Translations under genes and position numbers: made by a program
Notes under the pieces: generated by a model
What the model saw: only the letters and a program-made list of their open reading frames with translations
The model's database searches: none
What the model was told of the DNA's origin: nothing
Part shown: piece by piece, positions 1 to 6,104 of the stretch
How the letters are laid out: every line of letters starts with the position of its first letter
Numbering within the stretch: position 1 is the stretch's first letter
Source: Candidatus Thiothrix singaporensis
GTDB taxonomy: Bacteria > Pseudomonadota > Gammaproteobacteria > Thiotrichales > Thiotrichaceae
DNA length: 8,606 bases
Assembly (NCBI GenBank): GCA_013693955.1
Contig: CP059265.1
Coordinates: 820,013 to 828,618, forward strand
Reading direction: 5' to 3'

Positions 1-32
1 CCAAAAGCCACGCTTCTTTAATAAAGAACAGA

Positions 33-709
33 TTAGATCTTCATCACTTCCCCATACTTCCTTTCTATTTGAAAACAAATATCTTCTTGTATTAACTTGG
101 TTTGTGTTTTTGAATTATCATACTGGTCAAGAAGACAAATATATGTCCATATGGATTTCTCTAAGTTACCAGATAACAAAAAGTATTTGGCTTTTAGCTC
201 GACATACCTTCTACGTTGTGACGAATACATTACCTCTCCATATTGGTGATATTCAAATTTCTTAACTTCCAAGCTAGATATATCCAACTTATTTAGCCAT
301 TTCTTTCCTTGACTAAATTCCTTCATGTCATTTAGATAGTGACCAGCCATTAATAAACATGTTTCTGTATATGCAGTGTAAGGTTCCATTCGCTCATATA
401 ATGAAATAATTTTAGTTGCCATTTCCTCTATATCAATTCTATCTTTTTTGTTTTTTTAACTCACCATATAGATTCCAACCATATTCTTTTTAGCTTTGCT
501 AAAGTATGGGAAGTCTTTTAGAATTCTTTCACAAATTTCTATAGCCTCGTTGAATTTTTTTCCCTTCTTAAATTAATTGCATGTTCAATTCCAATATCAC
601 TCCAATTTAAATTTTTATCCTTGCATAATTGCCAGTCTAATAATTTTAACTTGTCCTCAGTCAAATTAATATTTGACGCTTCTTTGTTATTAAAGCTATC
701 ACTTTTCAT
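33..709 (-). pseudogene. TPR-like helical protein, interrupted by frameshifts
   Basis: I do not recognise the specific family. Spliced across frames it gives about 220 residues starting at the ATG at 707-709 (MKSDSFNNKEAS) and ending KYGEVMKI before the stop at 33-35. The segment 'FNEAIEICERILKDFP' followed by 'YFSKAKKNM' has the A-x-x-x-x-ERIL-x-D-x-P look of a tetratricopeptide helix pair. Later segments (YVELKAKYFLLSGNLEKSIW) look like further helical repeats, so it is probably a cytoplasmic protein-protein interaction scaffold. Breaks: the T7 run at 555-561 (A7 on the coding strand) is one base short. Two compensating shifts at about 444-466, next to A7 and A6 runs, create a TAA just before the downstream ATG at 422. 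The 129-residue reading frame from that ATG is therefore only the C-terminal part. It lies downstream of the RelE-fold gene on the same strand, 88 bp away, and may be co-transcribed with it. A weak start site is visible; no strong Shine-Dalgarno was seen. Confidence 0.6.
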
Positions 710-732
710 ATAGTTTTTATCTTGAGAAGAAG

Positions 733-795
733 TTAATATTTGACACAGATATTAACGAATTTAGCTTTTTATTGTTATGATCTCAGATTCGTTAA
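733..795 (-). repeat. Two overlapping, mutually exclusive inverted repeats between the RelE-fold and TPR genes
   Basis: Arms ATTCGTTAA (787-795) and TTAACGAAT (752-760) are a perfect 9-bp inverted repeat with a 26-nt loop. They begin two bases past the stop codon (798-800) of the RelE-fold gene. A second perfect 7-bp inverted repeat, TTAATAT (733-739) and ATATTAA (749-755), shares bases 752-755 with the first, so a transcript can form one stem or the other but not both. Neither is followed by a clear U-run, so a simple intrinsic terminator is unlikely. A role in transcript processing or coupling to the TPR gene (start at 709) is possible but unproven. The stems are AT-rich and could be chance. 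Confidence 0.35.
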
Positions 796-797
796 CT

Positions 798-1389
798 CTA
801 AGAGTTGGTAAACTCACTCATATCTACAGGTAAAAACTCCATTGCAGAATCATCTCCATCTAACCACAATGACAATCTCGACGTTTCATTTTCTGCATCT
901 ATTTTCTGATTGGATAACTTCTCCTGAAGTTTCTTTGGTCGTCTCCATAATCCAAATATTGAGCCCAACACCCTATTGAGCCTGACGCCCCTAAAGGTTG
1001 AGAAATTGTATTTACAATAGATTGACCAGCAGCCATTCCACCACCACCACCAGCAATAGAACCTCCTCCTAATGCAGCCAAACCACTTGTTATAGCGGCT
1101 GAATCATCTAATACACTCTTACCAAGATTGATAGTTTTATCATGTTCACCAATAGCTATCAGGTCATACTGCATCTGTCCAATATCACGCATAACCATTC
1201 GCCATGACTTATCAATGCGACATTCGTAGACATCATTCCTTTTCGCACCCTTGATTTTTTTGACTTGCAAGGATGGATGACGTGGATCACTGGTTAGTAG
1301 AAAAATACTTTTGTGAGTTTCTCTCTTGTCTCTTTGGGGAGATGGTGTGCTGCCTTGGCAAAATCGTTGGACATTCTTAATGCAGCCAT
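798..1389 (-). pseudogene. RelE/ParE-fold protein with Gly-rich hydrophobic C-terminal extension, frameshifted
   Basis: Splicing two frameshifts gives about 196 residues. Residues 1-90 match the RelE/ParE-type toxin fold by eye: an N-terminal helix (MSNDFAKAAHHLPKETREK), then 'LLTSDPRHPSLQVKKIKG', 'YECRIDKSWRMVMRD' and 'LIAIGEHDKTIN'. The pattern HPSL-x-V-K-K-x-K-G, then R-x-x-x-x-W-R, then a G-x-HD turn is characteristic of this fold, whose members are mostly ribosome-dependent mRNA interferases or gyrase inhibitors. Residues about 95-150 are Gly/Ala/Ser-rich and hydrophobic (ALGGGSIAGGGGGMAAG), resembling a glycine-zipper membrane segment. The tail is charged and acidic (WLDGDDSAMEFLPVD). 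I chose the ATG at 1387-1389 (MAALRMSN) because AAAGGG lies 7 bases upstream; the other ATG at 1420 is in a different frame. Breaks: the A5 run at 1301-1305 and the C3 run at 971-973 are each one base short. No antitoxin gene was recognised beside it. The helicase-associated RelE-like domain is an alternative comparison. Confidence 0.6.
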
Positions 1390-1396
1390 TTTGACA

Positions 1397-1402
1397 CCCT
1401 TT
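1397..1402 (-). promoter_or_regulatory. Ribosome binding site of the RelE-fold gene
   Basis: AAAGGG on the minus strand, 7 bases before the ATG at 1389. It decides the start in favour of MAALRMSN over the upstream ATG at 1420, which lies in another frame that only joins the true reading frame after the break at 1301-1305. Confidence 0.55.
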
Positions 1403-1439
1403 CTTATTTTGATACTGCATAGATTATCACTTATTCCCA

Positions 1440-1640
1440 CAAAATAAGCTTTGCGGGATGATAAGCGGACATACTGTGGTAGTCTTGGTTATGTAGCTCA
1501 CGAGGAATGTTCTGCGATTAGCCAAAGCCCCACCTCTCAGAACTGAACAGCCTCATCCTACCGTTGCACAAGCCGCCCAACCTCCTCCAACACCAGCGAG
1601 TGTAGGCTCGACACTTCAAAAGTGGAGAATGTCAGTTGTA
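1440..1640 (+). mobile_element. Degenerate 3' end of an IS200/IS605-family (tnpB-type) element, copy 1
   Basis: This is a remnant, not a working element. Around 1447-1530 on the plus strand, two frames together read 'ISGHTVVV' followed by 'GYVAHEECSAISQSPTSQN' and a stop. That resembles the poorly conserved C-terminus of TnpB proteins (small residue-G-x-x-V, then a variable tail). About 80 bases downstream, CACTT (1612-1616) pairs with AAGTG (1620-1624) around a CAA loop, followed at once by GAGAATGTCAG. That hairpin plus GxATGTCA arrangement is typical of right ends in this family. No transposase domain with catalytic residues remains. The stretch 1530-1610 holds no supportable gene; it may be the remains of the guide-RNA segment. 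The call rests on by-eye resemblance only. Confidence 0.4.
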
Positions 1641-1860
1641 AGAAGTAGGTTCTTTCACATTTAGGGAATGTAGGCTGTGCTCCCGTAAGGGAACTGTGCC
1701 GATCTTATGGAATGACGCAGGAGCGTAAGCTGCTGCTCTTAAACAAGCAAGAGCGCCAGCTTTTGCGTTCTTATGGTCTTACTAAGGATATTGTTTATGT
1801 GACATTAAAACATTAACAAGAAAACGCGCCCACCTACTCTCCTAAAGGATTATAAAGAAA
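1631..1860 (+). repeat. Structured direct repeat, copy 1 (RNA-like core at 1669-1738)
   Basis: This segment recurs in the same orientation at 5621-5935. The best-conserved core runs GTAGGCTGTG ... TCCCGTAAGGGA ... CCGATCTTATGG ... ATGACGCAGGAGCG. By eye the two cores differ by three substitutions and three single-base gaps over about 57 positions. TCCC (1681-1684) and GGGA (1689-1692) form a hairpin with a GTAA loop. The 3' boundary is also shared (AACAAG, ACCT, AGGAT at 1815-1852). The middle part is not alignable, and copy 2 carries extra sequence there. Conservation of stem and flanking blocks without a reading frame suggests a structured RNA, for example an element-encoded guide RNA of a tnpB element, but the sequence alone cannot prove this. 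Confidence 0.5.
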
Positions 1861-1906
1861 ATAACTCCCGAATAGCTTACGAACCCAAAAAAGAATAACT
1901 TAAATA

Positions 1907-2149
1907 ATGGTCAATTATTTTAGATCAACCCAAGCACCAATCCAAAGAGTTTCAGTTAGTGTCATTATCGGCAAAGCAAAAGAACTAATTGATGAAATTA
2001 CCGCACTGAATGTTTCATCATTGAATCTACGAGGAGGAACACCAGCAAGGATAGATACGGATGGACACCTGAACCAAAAGATTAACCAGTTGTACCAAGT
2101 CCTTCACCAGCTAAAAACCGAGTATGGGTATAGCGGGAAGATAATCTAG
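1907..2149 (+). CDS. Small hypothetical protein, possibly frameshifted near its end
   Basis: I do not recognise this 80-residue protein. It has two amphipathic helical stretches (IGKAKELIDEITALN at about residues 21-35, and LNQKINQLYQVLHQLKTEYG at about 55-74) separated by a Gly-rich link (LRGGTPARID). It is soluble-looking, with no signal peptide or membrane segment. The start ATG follows an in-frame stop, with no strong Shine-Dalgarno. After GYSGK the frame stops at 2147-2149, but shifting by one missing base near 2138 continues as DNLVGFTNDPLTKK to a stop at 2182-2184. That extension is as protein-like as the rest, so the true gene may be 1907-2184. It lies just downstream of the IS remnant and points away from its neighbours. 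It could be a remnant of a larger gene. Confidence 0.4.
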   Translation: MVNYFRSTQAPIQRVSVSVIIGKAKELIDEITALNVSSLNLRGGTPARIDTDGHLNQKINQLYQVLHQLKTEYGYSGKII

Positions 2150-2237
2150 TTGGATTCACAAATGATCCTCTAACAAAAAAGTAACAATCATAATGGTGGT
2201 AAGTTATCTTGCCACCTTAACTTACTGGTACAGTGTA

Positions 2238-2275
2238 GTTTTTTCTGAACAAGAAAATCGCTGCATTATCCTCTA
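2238..2275 (+). repeat. Possible third, short fragment of the structured repeat's 3' boundary
   Basis: GAACAAGAAAATCGCTGC here resembles GAACAAGGGAATCGCCGC at the 3' end of copy 2 (5879-5898) and the equivalent AACAAGAAAACGCG in copy 1. The upstream run of T after an ACAGT also recurs. Similarity is limited to about 20-30 bases and may be chance in AT-rich DNA. Nothing else was identified in 2185-2413, the gap between the small ORF and the end of the large minus-strand gene. Confidence 0.25.
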
Positions 2276-2413
2276 TCTACTTATTTATCTGTTTATGTTA
2301 TTTGCAGCCTTACTAAGTTAAATAGGTAGAAGCCTGTTTTTATATAAGCAGTTTTCAGGTTGAGCTATTAAATATAATAAGCAACACAAGAAAAATTATT
2401 ACGACCCCCATAA

Positions 2414-5041
2414 TCACAAAAATTTATTTCTATCAGAATAAATAACGACCCTTATTGCATCTGCTAGTTCCCATCGCCCATTTATATTAAGCCGATACAA
2501 CATGTCGTTTCGTTCTTCCTCTACCTGACTCAAGATAACCGGCAATATTGCTCTTATTGTTTTTTCTTCGTAAGGATATTTTTTTGCAATTTGCAAAGGT
2601 ATTGAAATAATTTCCGCATACCATTCACTAAAAGAAAATGAATTAGATACTCCATTTTTATCAAGATCAATCAGAACATGTCTTATAATATCTGGAAGTT
2701 CAAGTGAGCCATTATTTACTTTGTCAAACCCAAACTGGCGCTCCTCAAGTATCTTCTCAATTACTTCTTTCTCTTTCTTTTCAAAGATCTTAATAAAGTT
2801 AGATTGAGATAAATATGCTATCTGAATCACTTCTTTTAACAGAGTTTTCTAACCAGCCATCCACCATCCTTTCTATAGGCAAACTTGGCCTTGGAGAAAC
2901 CTCAGGGTAAAGCCAAAGCTGATAGTACTTTCCATTTATTTCTTTCTTTAAATCTCCTCCGCTCAAACTCTCACGCTGCGCCATATATTTGTTGGATATT
3001 ATATCAACCATTTGCTGGCGATTTTCAGCATCAAGATAAGATATTGTTTCTTGAACTCTAATATCAAGATTAGTGGAATCATCCTCAGCAAGATCAAGCA
3101 TCATGTCAAATATAGAAATCCTTATTGCCGAATCATTTACCTCTCGAATACCTTTATTTAATAGGTTAATTATTTTGATTTTATCAACGTTATTAGTTTG
3201 CCTATCTAGCTTGAATGCCTTTTCTAAGATTTTTAAACTTGTTAATATTAACTTCTTATTATCAAGACTATCACTTTGATTAATCTTTCCTAATGGAGAT
3301 GTAAACCAAGATTCTAACAGTTGCCATATGGAGTCATGATGTTTACCAAAATTCTTTGCCATTAAAGCAGCAACTGCATCTTGTAATGTATTTTTATGGG
3401 CAAGCCATTCGATCTTATTATAGAATTGATCAAAATGAGCTGAATAAACCGAGGGCAATACAGTAGCACCTAATGTTTTGTGAACTTCCGCAGAAGAATT
3501 ATCTATCAAGTCAAATAATAACTGCTTTAAGTGTTCAGGAACCGTATTTGCGCCATATTGTCTAAAAACATACATAAGTGTATAAGCTAAAAGAACTTGC
3601 AAGCGTGACTCAGGTATTGTTTCACGATCATCTTTATGAACAAGCTCTTCTTTTAAGAGCATCATCATATTTTATAATTTATAGCATTCTTATCTAACCA
3701 GTCATATAATAAAGTATCAATCTCATTTTTAAGCTCGCTGTTGCCATCACGATATACATATGCAATGACATGCGCAGCAATAGATACAGCCCCATCATTT
3801 TTAGCAGTAATTAAATCTACCAGATGCTCCTTGATTGCTTCAAAATCCAGAGAGGCAACTCGGCTAAGAAATAAAGAGATGGTTATTCTTAGTTTTTCTT
3901 TTTTATTTTTGTCCCAAATAACCCACGATTTTCTTTCTTATGAACCTCAAATGATTCTTTCGATACTTTAACTGCAACAGGAAGAAGTGTAGTTAGAAGC
4001 CTGCGATGTTTTTCCCAGCAATATTTAAAAACTGCATTTGGAAAACGATCATTTTTTAATTCAATATTATGTCCAATTACCTCAAAATGTGTTGAGATTT
4101 TTGAATATCCCCATAATCATAGTAAGGTAAGTTTGAGCGACGTGGCCTCCAAACCTCATCGACAACTCGGTCGAGCATAGCAAAGGTTTGCTCAGCACTC
4201 ATCCCATAGAAAGCACTTAGACCAATAACCAACATTCTGTCTTCATCATTCAAAGAATAATCAAACCATAGCTGAAAACTCTGAACATCATTATGAGCCT
4301 GCTCACAAAGAGAATCTAAGAAATCAAAGTTATTCTCCGCACCTAATACTTTACTTCTCCTTGCAACCTCCTGTAAGAACTGTTTTCTTCTGACAATAGA
4401 ATTCAGAGAGTTTACTTTCTCAAAGATAGATTGTCTGATTTCTTCCTTATTAACGCCTCTTAGTATTAATCTCTCAGATTGCTCAAGTTCTTTTATTTCA
4501 TCTAATGCAAAATCTTTAAGTTGCTCATTTGAGTAAATATCTCCGTCGTTAATTTCTCTCCACGCATTATTAAAATTATCAGAAAAACTCCAGAAGGCTT
4601 TTGGCTCATCTGTTGTTACTATGAAGTACAAATCCTCATTTTTCAGCAATTCAAAATCATCATAACAATCAACAAGGTTTTCGGGTCTCATCCCTTGCAA
4701 CACAAAACAACCGGTCAAATTTTTTTATAAATACGATCTGTAATAGATATACTTCCAACGCAACCACTAAATATTTCAAATGCAGAAAAGTTATTTTTAC
4801 TTTTGAGGCTTTCAATTGCAATGCTAGTTGCCTAGCAATCTGTTTTTTATCTGACACCCCCAGATATAAATACGATTTTATTTTCTTCTAATGACGTTAA
4901 CAACTCTTGTAGGTCTGGGGCTAGTTTATCATTCCGAGGATATTGGTTAGCTATTTCAACGGGATCACATTCATTCTCTGATAAAGAGTAAATTATCTTA
5001 TTTCCAGCAATATTATCCCCAAAAGAGTTATGCATATCCAT
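2414..5041 (-). pseudogene. Large NLR-like (STAND-type) protein with degenerate P-loop and helical-repeat C-terminus, multiply frameshifted
   Basis: Reading fragments at 5041-4847, 4857-4800, 4800-4727, 4718-4077, about 4088-3900, about 3900-3665, 3668-2799 and 2830-2414 splice into one protein of about 870 residues. The N-terminus carries HNSFGDNIAGNKIIYSL (residues 4-20). Next comes a Walker-A-like region (IVFISGG, then SDKKQIARQLA), a Walker-B-like strand (CFVLQGMRPEN) and a sensor-like strand (LYFIVTTDEPKAFW). A winged-helix-like segment follows (LVIGLSAFYGMSAEQTFAMLD). The remaining ~500 residues are helical, HEAT/TPR-like repeats (for example SAEVHKTLGATVLPSVY). Canonical GxxGxGK[ST] and hhhhD are not present, so nucleotide hydrolysis may be lost; a frameshift inside the P-loop makes this uncertain. 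Breakpoints (plus coordinates): C5 at 4857-4861, near 4820, T7 at 4720-4726, A4 at 4084-4087, T6 at 3899-3904, about 3665-3670, and T4 at 2834-2837. The start ATG lies 13 bp after the upstream gene's stop. The role as a sensor/executor of a defence system is inferred from architecture. Confidence 0.6.
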
Positions 5042-5054
5042 ATACAGACCACAC

Positions 5055-5347
5055 TTATTTCAAGTTAATAACTTTATCTCCCACAAAATTATCACCAAAA
5101 ACATTATTCATTTGGCCTACATTAGTAACTTTACCATTCTGTAGCTCCTCAAGTTGAGATTTCATTTTTCATTGGCATCCATTGCCCCCTCTAAAACATT
5201 AATGAATTTTTCTCTATCATTGCTATTTGCCGCATCTTCTAGCTTGGGAGAGAGCTTAGCTCCTAAAATACCTTTTACTTGATCGTAGATAGTATTTCCT
5301 GCAACTCCAGTTAATGCCCCAAAGACAAATTCAACTAAGGAATCCAT
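5055..5347 (-). pseudogene. Small adaptor/effector-like protein with C-terminal FGDN motif, one frameshift
   Basis: Spliced length is about 97 residues. The N-terminus (MDSLVEFVFGALTGVAGN, then TIYDQVKGILGAKL) is hydrophobic and helical, like small effector or effector-associated domains next to NLR-type proteins. It is followed by a charged helix (DREKFINVLEGAMDANEK, then KSQLEELQNGK). The C-terminus is QMNNVFGDNFVGDKVINLK. The first part stops at 5162-5164, and the second continues from an overlapping ATG at 5165 in another frame. One added base in the A5 run (5166-5170) restores a continuous helix, so I treat it as one gene. Two genes joined by an ATGA overlap remain possible. The start ATG at 5345-5347 has AGGG 6 bases upstream. 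The gene immediately precedes the large NLR-like gene, which repeats the same motif at its own N-terminus, so the two products probably bind each other. I do not assign a named family. Confidence 0.55.
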
Positions 5348-5353
5348 AGTAAA

Positions 5354-5382
5354 CCCTATTTAAAAATGAAAAATTAATTATA
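5354..5382 (-). promoter_or_regulatory. Putative promoter -10 and ribosome binding site of the adaptor/NLR-like module
   Basis: On the minus strand a perfect TATAAT lies at 5377-5382, about 30 bases before the ATG at 5347. The best -35 candidate at a 17-bp spacing is TGGTTA, which matches TTGACA at only three positions. AGGG at 5354-5357 is a plausible Shine-Dalgarno. The surroundings are very AT-rich, so a chance TATAAT is possible. One promoter here would serve both genes of the module. Confidence 0.35.
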
Positions 5383-5459
5383 AATGAATGAACGTAATTT
5401 AACCACATTAAAATGTAAATTTTGTGATTCTTTCCATGAAAGATGACTTACTCAGCAAC

Positions 5460-5640
5460 AAACTACGACGCTTATTCCACGAGTAGGGAAGGAACGTAAC
5501 TCAATGGAAGCAGGTTCCTGACATCATAGCAGAGAGAGCAAGCTCACTACTAACGTAGCCGGAAGCAAGTACTGAGTATGGATAGCTTTAGCCTTCCATT
5601 CTTCACCTGTAGCTGCGGATGTCAGTAGCAAGAAGTCTGG
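5460..5640 (+). mobile_element. Degenerate 3' end of an IS200/IS605-family (tnpB-type) element, copy 2
   Basis: On the plus strand 5463-5522 reads 'TTTLIPRVGKERNSMEAGS' and a stop. The EAGS-stop ending after a basic R-N-S/F stretch is commonly seen at TnpB C-termini. After about 80 non-coding bases comes TTCACCTGTAGCTGCGGATGTCAG (5602-5625), which parallels the hairpin plus GAATGTCAG end of copy 1 and leads into the shared structured repeat. No other tnpB domain (RuvC motifs, zinc finger) remains upstream, because the adaptor gene's promoter region starts within about 100 bases. It is a remnant; the assignment rests on by-eye resemblance. Confidence 0.4.
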
Positions 5641-5935
5641 CCTTGCCCTATCAGGAAACGTAGGCTGTGTTCCCGTTAAGGGAACTGAACCGATCTTATG
5701 GAAATGACGCAGGAGCGTTAGTCTTACGACACTGTTAACACAGAGTCTGCTGCTCTTCTACAAGCATTTCATTCTTATGAAGTGCGTTAACATCAATCCT
5801 GTCATCTTTAAGTTATTGGGCTACACAGTAGTGATACTGCACCGCTCTTGATGAAAGGTTATCAGTGCCATTTCTTTTAGAACAAGGGAATCGCCGCCAA
5901 CCTCTTTCCTATAGGATAATTTACAAAACTTTTCA
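5621..5935 (+). repeat. Structured direct repeat, copy 2 (RNA-like core at 5660-5720)
   Basis: This is a homologue of 1631-1860, longer by internal insertions. GTTCCC (5669-5674) and GGGAAC (5680-5685) form a perfect 6-bp hairpin. The same place in copy 1 has a 4-bp version, with differences concentrated in the loop and at one stem position. The block CCGATCTTATGG, ATGACGCAGGAGCG, then CTGCTGCTCTT follows in both copies. A small palindrome CCTATAGG (5919-5926) sits at the 3' end where copy 1 has CCTAAAGG. No convincing reading frame covers it. The copies flank the adaptor/NLR-like module as direct repeats about 4 kb apart. Confidence 0.5.
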
Positions 5936-6027
5936 TCAACTCTTAAAAATTAATAGCTGTCACCGCGTCCGTCGTCGATGTGGCTTGTTAACCCAAGTAT
6001 TTTATCTTATTAACCCCTAAATTTCTG

Positions 6028-6089
6028 TCCGACTATTAAAAATAAAAATTCCTTAATTTTCAATTGGTTGATATTTTTCTGATGTCGGA
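6028..6089 (-). terminator. Weak candidate transcription end of the TIR-NACHT gene
   Basis: Downstream of the gene's stop (6105-6107), TCCGAC (6028-6033) and GTCGGA (6084-6089) form a 6-bp inverted repeat. Inside it is an all-AT hairpin, AAAATT (6045-6050) with AATTTT (6055-6060) around CCTT, which is followed by a T-rich tract on the minus strand. Neither stem is GC-rich enough for a confident intrinsic terminator. The rest of 5936-6104 shows nothing else I can support. Confidence 0.2.
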
Positions 6090-6104
6090 TGCTTAATTGC
6101 CGGG

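Noticed and set aside
14..28. Palindrome TTCTTTA-A-TAAAGAA as terminator of the TPR gene
   Set aside because: An all-AT 7-bp stem with a one-base loop cannot form a normal hairpin, and no U-run follows.
740..781. Perfect TTGACA at 740-745 as a plus-strand promoter -35
   Set aside because: The nearest good -10 (TATGAT at 776-781) is 30 bases away, and no plus-strand gene follows.
1631..1860. Retron RNA or CRISPR-type array
   Set aside because: There is no reverse transcriptase nearby, and only two diverged copies 4 kb apart with no regular spacers.
3073..3279. Plus-strand reading frame of 68 residues
   Set aside because: It lies wholly inside, and antisense to, the NLR-like gene; Ser/Leu/Ile-rich composition is typical of an antisense shadow.
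2799..3668. Separate gene starting at the ATG at 3668, overlapping the upstream frame's TGA
   Set aside because: The ATGA-type overlap looks like translational coupling, but no ribosome site precedes it. The two sides join as one helical-repeat chain, and the same kind of single-base break recurs all along this gene.
3741..3971. Plus-strand reading frame of 76 residues
   Set aside because: Antisense to the spliced NLR-like coding sequence, which crosses a frameshift here and reads sensibly on the minus strand.
4669..4857. 62-residue reading frame as an independent small gene
   Set aside because: Only its first ~17 residues (SDKKQIARQLA) belong to the spliced protein; the remainder is out of frame between two single-base breaks.
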